Assembly (NCBI RefSeq): GCF_025420585.1
Contig: NZ_JAOEGB010000017.1
Location: 112,880-176,879 of the forward strand
Source of the DNA: Planotetraspora sp. A-T 1434
GTDB lineage: Bacteria; Actinomycetota; Actinomycetes; Streptosporangiales; Streptosporangiaceae
Direction: 5' to 3'
DNA: 64,000 bases
Made by a program: the position numbers and the translations under genes. Shown here in pieces: positions 55,166 through 64,000 of the stretch. The notes beneath the pieces were generated by a model, which was not told where the DNA came from, searched no databases, and worked only from the letters and a program-made list of their open reading frames with translations. Every line of letters starts with the position of its first letter. Positions within the stretch are counted from its first letter, which is position 1.

Positions 55166-56149
55166 TCAGAGGTGAAGCTGCCACTCGTTCCAGATGTCGA
55201 GCACCTGGAAGCCCATCTGCTCGTTGATGCCGATCATGTGCGGGTTCGACGTGGAGTTCCACGTGGCCACCTGCTCGATCGAGGGCTCGCAGGCGTGGAA
55301 CCAGGTGAGGTTCGCGAGCTTGAGGATCAGGCCCAGCCGGCGGCCCCGATGCGGGCGCAGCACGCAGGTGTCGAACTGCCGGGCCCAGCCGCGGGGCTCC
55401 TGGGCGTCCACGGCGAGCCGGGTGAAGCCCGCCGGCTCGCCGGTCGCCGTGTGCCGGGCCATCATCGTGTAGACGGCGAGCCCCGCGCCGGCCAGCACCT
55501 CGTCGTGTCTCCGGAACCGCTCGGCGTCCCAGTGCTCGTCCTCGATGTCCAGGTCCTCCAGGGGCGCGTCGTTCATCCCGTTCATCAGCCGGGCCATGTC
55601 GTCGAGCAGTTCGTCACCCGCCGGTCCGATCCACCGTTCGACCGAGTAGTCCCGCGCGTGCCGTACGGCATCGGCCCGCATGAGCTCCAGGCCGGACCAA
55701 TCGGCCGTGCGGAGGTCGAGCACCCGCCGCGCCTCCGTGGCGGCGGGGAAGAAGCCGTGTGCCTTGGCGAAGGCCGCGCCGGGCCGGTCGGCGGCGGCCG
55801 AGCCGACCAGCACCCCCCTGCCTTCGGCCTTGACCCGGGTCATGGCGTGATCGAGCAGCGCGCCGCCGAGGCCGCGCCGCCTGTGGCCGGGGTGGACCTT
55901 GAGCAGGTGGAGCAGCGCCAGGTGGGTGTTGTCCGCCTCCGGGAAGTGGAGGGTGTAGCCGCCGAGGACCTGACCCTCGCGGACGGCCACCCAGGTCTCG
56001 CCGCGCTCCCTGGACCAGCCGCCCTCGATCGTCATCTGGAAGTGGCGCAGGGTCATCGTCGGCCCCGGAAGGTCCTCGGCCTGCGTGACGGCGTACAGCC
56101 CGGTCAGGCGATCACCGGGGGCGGTGAAGTCCAGGCGCTCGATCTGCAT
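55166..56149 (-). CDS. Two-domain GNAT N-acetyltransferase
   Basis: The 327-residue protein has two GNAT domains. The first has LLHLLKVHPGHRRRGLGGALLD, where the V-x-P-x-HRRRGLG motif binds acetyl-CoA, near residue 90. The second has DTCVLRPHRGRRLGLILKLA and NSTSNPHMIGINEQMGF. Such tandem GNATs are common in actinobacteria and include mycothiol-synthase-like enzymes; the substrate is unknown. The ATG at 56149 is chosen as the first Met before MQIERLDFTAPGDR. Confidence 0.85.
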   Translation of the reverse strand: MQIERLDFTAPGDRLTGLYAVTQAEDLPGPTMTLRHFQMTIEGGWSRERGETWVAVREGQVLGGYTLHFPEADNTHLALLHLLKVHPGHRRRGLGGALLDHAMTRVKAEGRGVLVGSAAADRPGAAFAKAHGFFPAATEARRVLDLRTADWSGLELMRADAVRHARDYSVERWIGPAGDELLDDMARLMNGMNDAPLEDLDIEDEHWDAERFRRHDEVLAGAGLAVYTMMARHTATGEPAGFTRLAVDAQEPRGWARQFDTCVLRPHRGRRLGLILKLANLTWFHACEPSIEQVATWNSTSNPHMIGINEQMGFQVLDIWNEWQLHL

Positions 56150-56298
56150 GTGAACAAGCCAACAACACCGGAGCGGCGGATCGCCAACGGTTTTCGTCCC
56201 CGGCCACGGTTGGCCCACATGCCGCGGCGACGCGGGCCAGGCGTCGCCGGACCCGCGGGTGCGCGCACACGCCGCGTGCTCGGCGTGCCGATGTGGCT

Positions 56299-56544
56299 CT
56301 ACTGCTGGTAGTTCTCGACCTCGCTCACCGGCCGTGGGGCGGCGTTGTCCGGGTCCTCTCCCGCGTTCCGGCGGGCGCGGCGCTGACGGAGCAGGTCCCA
56401 GCAGCGGTCGAGGTCCTCCTCCAGTGTTTTGATGCGCGCGTGCTCCTCCTCGCTGGTCACCTCGCCCGCCGCCAGCCGCTCGCGCAGGGCGTGCTCCTCG
56501 TCGATGAGCTCGTTGATCTGCCCGAGGATCTCGTTGTCCTTCAT
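56299..56544 (-). CDS. DUF2630 family protein
   Basis: The 81-residue protein (KDNEILGQINELIDEEHALR, then LKTLEEDLDRCWDLLRQRRA with I for the first L) is entirely helical and charged, with the DUF2630 signature DLDRCWDLLRQRRARR. AAGGGGG precedes the ATG at 56544. The function is unknown; the pattern suggests a short coiled coil. Confidence 0.9.
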   Translation of the reverse strand: MKDNEILGQINELIDEEHALRERLAAGEVTSEEEHARIKTLEEDLDRCWDLLRQRRARRNAGEDPDNAAPRPVSEVENYQQ

Positions 56545-56595
56545 GTTCAACCCCCTTCGTCTGGAGTCACCCTAGCGTGATAGGAATCAAGACTT

Positions 56596-57342
56596 ATGGG
56601 AGGAACCGCACTGGTCAGGCGGCCGGGGCCACGGCTGGCCGAGGGCATCGTCACGAACATCCAGCGTGAGATGGTGGACGCCGGGCTGGCCGCCGCCCAG
56701 CACGCGGCCTATGTGGCGGCCCTTCGTGACAACGGCTGGCGGCCGGTCGAGGTCGAGCCCGCCGACGACCTCCCCGACGGGCCCTTCGTGGAGGACACGG
56801 TCGTCGTCTGCGACCGCCTCGCCGTACTGACCCGGCCGGGCGCGCCCGAGCGGCGGGCCGAGGTGGCCTCGGCGGCGAGAGCCGTACGCGACCTGGGCCT
56901 GGACACGGTCACGATCACCGAGCCGGGGACTCTCGACGGCGGCGACGTGCTGCAGGCGGGGGAGACCATCTACGCCGGCCGGTCGGCGCGGACGAACGAC
57001 GAGGGCATCGCCCAGCTCGCCGCCGCGCTCCCCGGCAAGAAGGTCGTACCGGTGAACCTGCGCGGCGTGCTTCACCTGAAGTCGGCCGTCACGGCGCTGC
57101 CCGACGGCGCGCTGATCGGCGACCCGGAGCACGTCGACCTGCCCGACCTGCTGGTTCCTCCGGAGGAGTCCGGCTCGCACGTCGTCCTGCTCGGAGGCGG
57201 CACGGTCCTGATGGCGGCCTCGGCGCCGCGGACGGCCGCGATGCTCCGGGAGCGCGGCCTCGGCGTGGTGACCGTGGACATCGGCGAGTTCGAGAAGCTG
57301 GAAGGCTGTGTCACCTGCCTCAGCGTGCTGATCCCTGACTGA
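56596..57342 (+). CDS. ddaH: Dimethylargininase (DDAH)-like amidinotransferase-fold hydrolase
   Basis: The 248-residue protein has GPFVEDTVVVCDRLAVLTRP near residue 62, TLDGGDVLQAGETIYAGRSA-RTNDEG and the catalytic C-terminal Cys in EKLEGCVTCLSV. These match DDAH-type enzymes, which hydrolyse methylarginines to citrulline and a methylamine. It is monocistronic and precedes the leuA leader. Confidence 0.88.
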   Translation: MGGTALVRRPGPRLAEGIVTNIQREMVDAGLAAAQHAAYVAALRDNGWRPVEVEPADDLPDGPFVEDTVVVCDRLAVLTRPGAPERRAEVASAARAVRDLGLDTVTITEPGTLDGGDVLQAGETIYAGRSARTNDEGIAQLAAALPGKKVVPVNLRGVLHLKSAVTALPDGALIGDPEHVDLPDLLVPPEESGSHVVLLGGGTVLMAASAPRTAAMLRERGLGVVTVDIGEFEKLEGCVTCLSVLIPD

Positions 57343-57411
57343 CCTTCCGGAATGCTCTCCTGGGGCCCCCGGCGGGCTCGGAGGTTCCGCCGCGTTTCCG
57401 GCGTCTGCTAG

Positions 57412-59609
<2,198 letters not shown>

Positions 59610-59614
<5 letters not shown>

Positions 59615-60326
59615 CCGAAGGGTTGGGGGCGGGTTGGAGGCCAATCAGGTGGCCGAGGCACACGATGTTGTGGTCGAAGAGCTCGTCACGGTGTGTGATC
59701 ACGTTGTTGAACTGGCCGAACAGCTCGAAGTTCACCATGCCGAACAGTCCCGTCCAGGCGATGATCGCCCGCGTCACGACGTCGTCGGAGACGCCCGGCA
59801 TGAGCGTCCGCACGGCCTCGGCGTCCGATGACAGCACGCCCGGAGGTGACGGGCAGATCTCCGGCGGTGACAGCCGTCCCGCCCGGAAGGCCTCCGAGAT
59901 GATCCGCCCGTACACCACCGTGTCCCGGCTCGCCGGCTCGATCGTGTCCTCGGGAGCGCGGTAACCCGGCACCGGCGAGCCGTACAGCAGCGCGTACTCA
60001 TGGGGGCGCGCCAGCGCCCAGTGGCGTACGGCACGGCAGACCGCGAGCCACCGTCCGGCGAAGTCGTCCCGCGCGCAGGCCGCGTCGGCCTCCTCCACGG
60101 CCTCGCCGATCGCGTTGTACCCATCGATGATCAGCGCGGTGAGCAGGTCGTCGCGGCTCGGGAAATACCGGTAGATCGCCGACGAGACCATTCCCATGTC
60201 CCTGGCGACGGCGCGCAGCGACAGCCCGCCGGCGCCGTCGGTGGCGAGATGGCGCCGGGCGATGTCGGTGATCTCCCGGACCAGCTCCGCTCTCACCCGC
60301 TCGCGCGCGGTACGGCTCGCGTTCAT
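59610..60326 (-). CDS. TetR family transcriptional regulator
   Basis: The 238-residue protein has a TetR helix-turn-helix (RRHLATDGAGGLSLRAVARD, then GMVSSAIYRYFPSRDDLLTA) and a C-terminal ligand domain. It is divergent from the yrdB/epimerase pair and the gap holds four copies of a 13-bp palindromic site, so it probably represses those genes and itself. Its stop codon lies in repeat array C. Confidence 0.93.
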
Positions 60327-60340
60327 GGCCTCAGGTTATC

Positions 60341-60426
60341 AGAGCACTGACTAGAAAAAAGAGCAGTGCTCTTGACGGGTGTCGCTCTCAAGCGAGAGCA
60401 TTGCTCTCATAAGGGAGCAATGAACT
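60341..60426. promoter_or_regulatory. Four 13-bp TetR operator sites
   Basis: The consensus AGAGCA-N-TGCTCT occurs perfectly at 60360-60372 (N=G) and 60395-60407 (N=T), with degenerate copies at 60341-60353 and 60414-60426. Spacings are 19, 35 and 19 bp, a symmetric layout of two pairs. TTGACG at 60372-60377 may be the -35 of the yrdB promoter between the pairs. The outer site abuts the yrdB ribosome binding site. Confidence 0.78.
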
Positions 60427-60438
60427 TAAGGAGAAGCG

Positions 60439-60786
60439 ATGCTTACCGTCGCCAAGGGGACCAACGCCGCGCTCATGTTCTTTCTGGAGCTGGGCGTCCT
60501 CGCGTCGGTCGGCTACTGGGGCTTCACTGTGAGCTCGCATCTCGCCCTGCGGCTGCTGGCCGGTCTCGGCGGCCCGGCCCTTTTCATCGCCGTATGGGCG
60601 ATCTTCGGAGCCGCCAACGACCCGGTCGTCCCGCTGACCGGCGTCGCCCGCGCAGTGCTGGAGATTTTGTGGTTCGGAGGCGGGGCCGTCGCCCTGGTCG
60701 CCTCCGGCCTGGTGACCACCGGCACGGTCTTCGCCGCGCTCTACATCCTCAACGCCGTTCTTCGGCTCGTCTGGAATCAGGTGTGA
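60439..60786 (+). CDS. YrdB/DUF2568 membrane protein
   Basis: The 115-residue protein has four hydrophobic segments (LMFFLELGVLASVGYWGFTV, LLAGLGGPALFIAVWAIFGA, EILWFGGGAVALVASGLV, TVFAALYILNAVLRLVW) and the YrdB motif AVWAIFGAANDP. AAGGAGAAGCG precedes the ATG. Function is unknown; its control by the divergent TetR suggests a response to a small molecule. Confidence 0.88.
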   Translation: MLTVAKGTNAALMFFLELGVLASVGYWGFTVSSHLALRLLAGLGGPALFIAVWAIFGAANDPVVPLTGVARAVLEILWFGGGAVALVASGLVTTGTVFAALYILNAVLRLVWNQV

Positions 60787-60788
60787 AC

Positions 60789-61718
60789 ATGGGAAAGCAC
60801 GTCATCGTCGGAGCCGGCCAGGTGGGCGGACAGGTCGCCGAGCTGCTGGCGGACCAGGGACACGAGGTCGTGGTGGTCACGCGGTCGGGCTCCGGCCCGG
60901 TCAGGCCCGGCATCAGCCTGGTCGCCGCGCAGGCGGGGGACGCGGCCACGATGCGGCGGCTCACCGAGGAAGCCGACGCGCTCTACAACTGCGCCAACCC
61001 CGCGTATCACCGCTGGCCCGTGGACTGGCCGCCGATCGCGAACGCGCTCCTGGAGGCGGCCGAGGCCACCGGGGCCGGGCTGGTCATTCTCGGCAACCTG
61101 TACGGCTACGGCCCCGTGGACGGGCCGATGACCGAGGATCTGCCGCTGGCGTCGACCGGCACCAAGGGCCGCGTGCGAGCCGCGATGTGGGAGCAGGCGC
61201 TCGCCGCTCAGCAGGCGGGCCGGGTGCGGGCCACGGAGGTGCGCGGCTCGGACTACTACGGCCCCCAGGCCTCGGACCAGTCGTACCTCGGGGAGCGGTT
61301 CGTCCCGCCGTTGCTCGCCGGCAAGCCGGCCATGGTGCTGAGCGACCCCGACGTCCCCCACAGCTGGACCTATCTGCCTGATGTGGCCCGCGCCCTGGTG
61401 GCGGTGGCCGGGAACGAGCGCGCGTGGGGCAGGGCGTGGCACGTGCCCACGAGCCCGGCGGTGACCATCCGGACGATCGCCGAACGCCTGTGCGCGCTCG
61501 CCGGCGCTCCCGCGCCGCGCCTGCGGCGGATCCCGTGGCCGCTGATCCAGGCGGCCGGTCTCGTGGCCCCCTTCATCCGGGAGTTGAAGGAGACGCGTTA
61601 CCAGTTCGACCGGCCGTTCGTCCTCGACTCCTCGGCCTCCGAGGCCGCCCTCGGCCTCACCCCCACGCCCCTGGACGAGGCACTCAAGGCCGTCATCGCC
61701 CAGTGGCGTACGCGCTGA
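60789..61718 (+). CDS. NAD-dependent epimerase/dehydratase family protein
   Basis: The 309-residue protein has an N-terminal Rossmann fold with GAGQVGGQVAELLADQGHEV. The extended-SDR elements are atypical: LGNLYGYGP and EVRGSDYYGP are present but there is no clear YxxxK. It follows yrdB by two bases and forms an operon under the TetR regulator. The Gxx-GQVGG loop and tail suggest NAD(P)-binding; the substrate is not evident. The stop abuts the convergent membrane-protein gene. Confidence 0.83.
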   Translation: MGKHVIVGAGQVGGQVAELLADQGHEVVVVTRSGSGPVRPGISLVAAQAGDAATMRRLTEEADALYNCANPAYHRWPVDWPPIANALLEAAEATGAGLVILGNLYGYGPVDGPMTEDLPLASTGTKGRVRAAMWEQALAAQQAGRVRATEVRGSDYYGPQASDQSYLGERFVPPLLAGKPAMVLSDPDVPHSWTYLPDVARALVAVAGNERAWGRAWHVPTSPAVTIRTIAERLCALAGAPAPRLRRIPWPLIQAAGLVAPFIRELKETRYQFDRPFVLDSSASEAALGLTPTPLDEALKAVIAQWRTR

Positions 61719-62564
61719 TCAGGCGGGCGCGGCCGCCGGAGCCATGACTGCCTCTCGATGACGCAGGGAGACCTTCATCGCGGTCGCGCACATCGCGAGG
61801 CTGCACAGGGCGCCGGCTGCGACGGCGATGAGGAACCGCGGGGACATACTCGGGGAGCCGAGGATCATCAGAGCTATCGAGGGGAGCCAGGCGAACGCCG
61901 TCATCCCCGCGGCCAGCGCCTGGACGGTGCCGGCCGAGCGCGTGCTGAGTGCCAGCACGGGGTCCAGGCGGGCGATGGCCGGCAGGACCAGCGCGAGCGC
62001 CAGCGCCAGCGGCGCGAGGAAGCCGCCCGCGATCGCGTTGCCGAGCGGGTCCCGCGCCAGACCGTCGCCGGCCTCGGCGAAGAGCGAGAAGCCGACCGGC
62101 AGGGCCAGGAACGGGGCCATGGTGAGGACCACGACCGGCACGCCGTCGCGGGACCGCATCGTCCGGGCGGCGGCGTGCACCAGCAGGGGCGCCACCGCCA
62201 GGACGGCCATGAAGATCCCCGCCACGAAGGCCGTCGAGGAGATCGACGCCAGGACGTGCGGGACCCTGCCCGCCGCCGTCGCGTTGAGGCTGGGCAGGTC
62301 ACGGGCTGCTTGGCCCCACAAGGTCAGAAGTGCCGGCGCGCCCGCTCCGAGGAGCGCGGCGGCGGGGATGCGGATCTTCATGGAACGCCCTCCTCCGGGG
62401 ATGAGGCCACGGTGCGACCACGCGTCGACCGCGCCGAACGAAAGGTCTGCCAGGGTGCGGAGCCGCACCGGCCGCGTGGAGAGCAGGTCCCGGACCTCCT
62501 CGCCGTACCGCTCACGCCACGTGCGGGGGTAGAGCCCGATCACCGCGCCGCCCAGTTTTCGCAT
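61719..62564 (-). CDS. Membrane protein cotranscribed with PadR regulator
   Basis: The 281-residue protein has a soluble N-terminus (RTWRERYGEEVRDLLSTRPV) and then about six hydrophobic segments. The YP-WRERYGEE start is typical of membrane proteins that accompany PadR regulators in actinobacteria. Its ATG is one base after the PadR stop. The function is unknown; such pairs often act with ABC exporters, none of which is present here. Confidence 0.75.
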   Translation of the reverse strand: MRKLGGAVIGLYPRTWRERYGEEVRDLLSTRPVRLRTLADLSFGAVDAWSHRGLIPGGGRSMKIRIPAAALLGAGAPALLTLWGQAARDLPSLNATAAGRVPHVLASISSTAFVAGIFMAVLAVAPLLVHAAARTMRSRDGVPVVVLTMAPFLALPVGFSLFAEAGDGLARDPLGNAIAGGFLAPLALALALVLPAIARLDPVLALSTRSAGTVQALAAGMTAFAWLPSIALMILGSPSMSPRFLIAVAAGALCSLAMCATAMKVSLRHREAVMAPAAAPA

Positions 62565-62565
62565 G

Positions 62566-62895
62566 TCACGCCACCCCCCAGGAGGGCCGCGCGCGGCGCG
62601 TGCCCGTCTGCTCGATCCGGCGCAGCGTCGCGAGCTGCTCGCCCAGCGCGTCGCGGCCGGCAGGTGTGATCCGGTACGGCCGGCGCCGCTCGGCCGCCGG
62701 GAGCGCCTCGATCCATTTGCGCTCCTCCAGCCGCATGAGCGCGCCGTACAGTGTGCCGGGCTCCAGCGAGGTGCCCGAGAACTCCTCGATGTCCTGGATC
62801 ATCCGGTAGCCGTGCTTGTCGCCCTCGGCCAGGCTGACCAGAACCAGCAGTGCGACATCGGTGAACCGGCCCAGCTCCGGTGCTCGTCGTCCCAT
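62566..62895 (-). CDS. PadR family transcriptional regulator
   Basis: The 109-residue winged helix protein has LLVLVSLAEGDKHGYRMIQD, SLEPGTLYGALMRLEERKWI and RRPYRITPAGRDAL, the PadR signature. It is divergent from the oxidoreductase at 62949 and immediately precedes a membrane-protein gene that it probably controls. CACTTAATAAGTG at 62908-62920 is a palindrome in the divergent gap and a plausible PadR operator. Confidence 0.92.
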   Translation of the reverse strand: MGRRAPELGRFTDVALLVLVSLAEGDKHGYRMIQDIEEFSGTSLEPGTLYGALMRLEERKWIEALPAAERRRPYRITPAGRDALGEQLATLRRIEQTGTRRARPSWGVA

Positions 62896-62948
62896 GTACT
62901 CAGTTTCACTTAATAAGTGTGATTGAGCAATGGCTATAGGCTTCCGGT

Positions 62949-63875
62949 ATGAGAGTCGGGATCATCGGGCTGGGGGACATCGCGGAGAAGGCGTACCTGC
63001 CGGTGCTGGCGGCGACGCCCGGAATCGAGCCGCACCTGTGCACGCGCGACCGGGGAACCCTCCACCGGCTGGGCGACGCCTATCGGATCAGGTCCAGATC
63101 CACGTCCGTCGCGGAGCTGGTCGACACGGGGATCGACGCGGCGTTCGTCCATGCCGCCACCGAGGCGCACGTCCCGATCGTCACCGCGCTCCTGGACGCG
63201 GGGGTGCACGTCTACGTCGACAAGCCGCTCGCCTACGACCTCGCCGACTCGGAGAAGCTCGTACGGCTGGCCCGCGACCGGGGCAGGTCGCTGATGGTGG
63301 GCTTCAACAGGCGGTACGCCCCCGGATACGCGAGCCTGCGAGAGCGCCCGCGAGACCTGATCGTCATGCGGAAGAACCGGGCGAACCACCCCGACGACCC
63401 CCGGACCGTGGTCTTCGACGACTTCATCCACGTCGTGGACACGCTCCGCTTCCTCGTCCCCGGTCAGGTCACCGGTATGGCGATCAGGACGCGGGTGCGG
63501 GACGGGCTCCTGGAACACGTCGTCCTGACGCTGGACGGGGACGGTTTCACCGCCATCGGCCTGATGAGCCGCGTCAGCGGGGCGGCCGAGGAGACCTGCG
63601 AGGTCATGGGCTGCGGCGCGAAGCGCGCGGTGGTCAACCTCGGCGACGTGATCGACTACGCCGGCGGGGAGACCCTGACGAGACGGCCCGACTGGGCCTC
63701 CGCGACGCGCCAGCGCGGCATCGAGCAGATCTGCCACGCGTTCCTCGGCTCCGTCCGCGAGGGCCGTACGGTCTCGGCGGATGACGCTCTGATCACTCAT
63801 GCCATCTGCGAGGACATCGTGGCCCGAGCGGCCCGCGCCGCCAAAGACGCGGGCCGTACAGGAACCCATGCATGA
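62949..63875 (+). CDS. Gfo/Idh/MocA family oxidoreductase
   Basis: The 308-residue protein has the Rossmann start VGIIGLGDIAEKAYLPVL, DAAFVHAATEAHVPIVTALL, the EKP-like motif VYVDKPLAYDL near residue 97 with the catalytic Lys, and FNRRYAPGY. Members oxidise or epimerise sugars with NAD(P). The substrate is unknown. Its final residues GTHA and TGA stop are read from the first core of repeat array D, suggesting that the array changed the 3' end of the gene. Confidence 0.9.
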   Translation: MRVGIIGLGDIAEKAYLPVLAATPGIEPHLCTRDRGTLHRLGDAYRIRSRSTSVAELVDTGIDAAFVHAATEAHVPIVTALLDAGVHVYVDKPLAYDLADSEKLVRLARDRGRSLMVGFNRRYAPGYASLRERPRDLIVMRKNRANHPDDPRTVVFDDFIHVVDTLRFLVPGQVTGMAIRTRVRDGLLEHVVLTLDGDGFTAIGLMSRVSGAAEETCEVMGCGAKRAVVNLGDVIDYAGGETLTRRPDWASATRQRGIEQICHAFLGSVREGRTVSADDALITHAICEDIVARAARAAKDAGRTGTHA

Positions 63876-63986
63876 TCACGGGTGCGGACAGGGCTGGCAG
63901 GGGGTCGTCCCCGGGAAATCATGCGTGATCACGGGCACGGATGGCGCTGGTGGGCTGCCATGCGCGGGAACCTGTGCATGATCACG
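63869..63986 (-). repeat. Repeat array D (three units, may continue beyond window)
   Basis: Plus-strand cores TGCATGATCACG (63869-63880), TGCGTGATCACG (63922-63933) and TGCATGATCACG (63975-63986) are 53 bp apart. In reverse orientation the last unit reads CGTGATCATGCACAGGTTCC, the same 20-bp sequence as at 59413. The first core contains the stop codon of the oxidoreductase gene. The array runs to the window edge. Confidence 0.82.
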
Positions 63987-64000
63987 GCCGGGGTTAGGGG

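Overview
The window is chromosomal DNA from a high-GC Gram-positive bacterium. Coding density is high, GTG starts are common, and the gene order matches the conserved actinobacterial block comEA-comEC-holA-rpsT-lepA-hemW-DUF3097-hrcA-dnaJ-rsmE-HIT-phoH-ybeY-CNNM-cdd-era-leuA. A CIRCE operator ahead of hrcA, a GlnR-type operator ahead of urease and a leucine leader peptide ahead of leuA fit the same picture. A member of the Streptosporangiales is my best guess; that placement is inference.

Layout. 0-5 kb: glycolate oxidase subunits GlcD and GlcE (the latter cut by the window edge) and malate synthase, which together turn glycolate into malate, plus a DUF4097 lipoprotein. 5-14 kb: a berberine-bridge FAD oxidase, a giant SARP/AfsR-type ATPase regulator, HflX, imidazolonepropionase and a DegV protein. 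14-25 kb: DNA-uptake genes comEA/comEC, holA, a MarR/MFS pair inserted into the block, rpsT and lepA. 25-38 kb: chitinase, hemW, DUF3097, hrcA-dnaJ-rsmE, a sigma factor with its membrane partner, then HIT-phoH-ybeY-CNNM. 38-44 kb: a second giant SARP-like regulator, small accessory genes, a cytidine-deaminase-like protein and era.

44-57 kb is an accessory island between era and leuA. It holds a nucleotidyltransferase/HEPN toxin-antitoxin pair flanked by duplicated pieces of era and mazF, an intact mazEF-like pair, a complete urease operon ureABCFGD without ureE, the frameshifted ruins of a urea ABC transporter (urtA, urtD, urtE) divergent from urease, a YeiH-type transporter, a two-domain acetyltransferase, DUF2630 and a DDAH-like hydrolase. 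57-64 kb: the leuA attenuator and leuA, a TetR regulator divergent from a YrdB/epimerase pair, a PadR/membrane-protein pair and a Gfo/Idh/MocA oxidoreductase.

The feature I find hardest to explain is a family of short arrays, about 13.15, 29.72, 59.36-59.61 and 63.87 kb, built from units 52-53 bp long that each carry a 12-bp core (CGTGATCATGCA or its reverse complement). Four genes (leuA, tetR, the membrane-protein gene ending at 29831 and the oxidoreductase ending at 63875) use a TGA that lies inside such a core as their own stop codon. A second theme is coding minisatellites (UreD, UreF, UreG, the second SARP, DUF4870), and a third is gene remnants at insertion points (YhcG, a VOC protein, urt genes, mazF).
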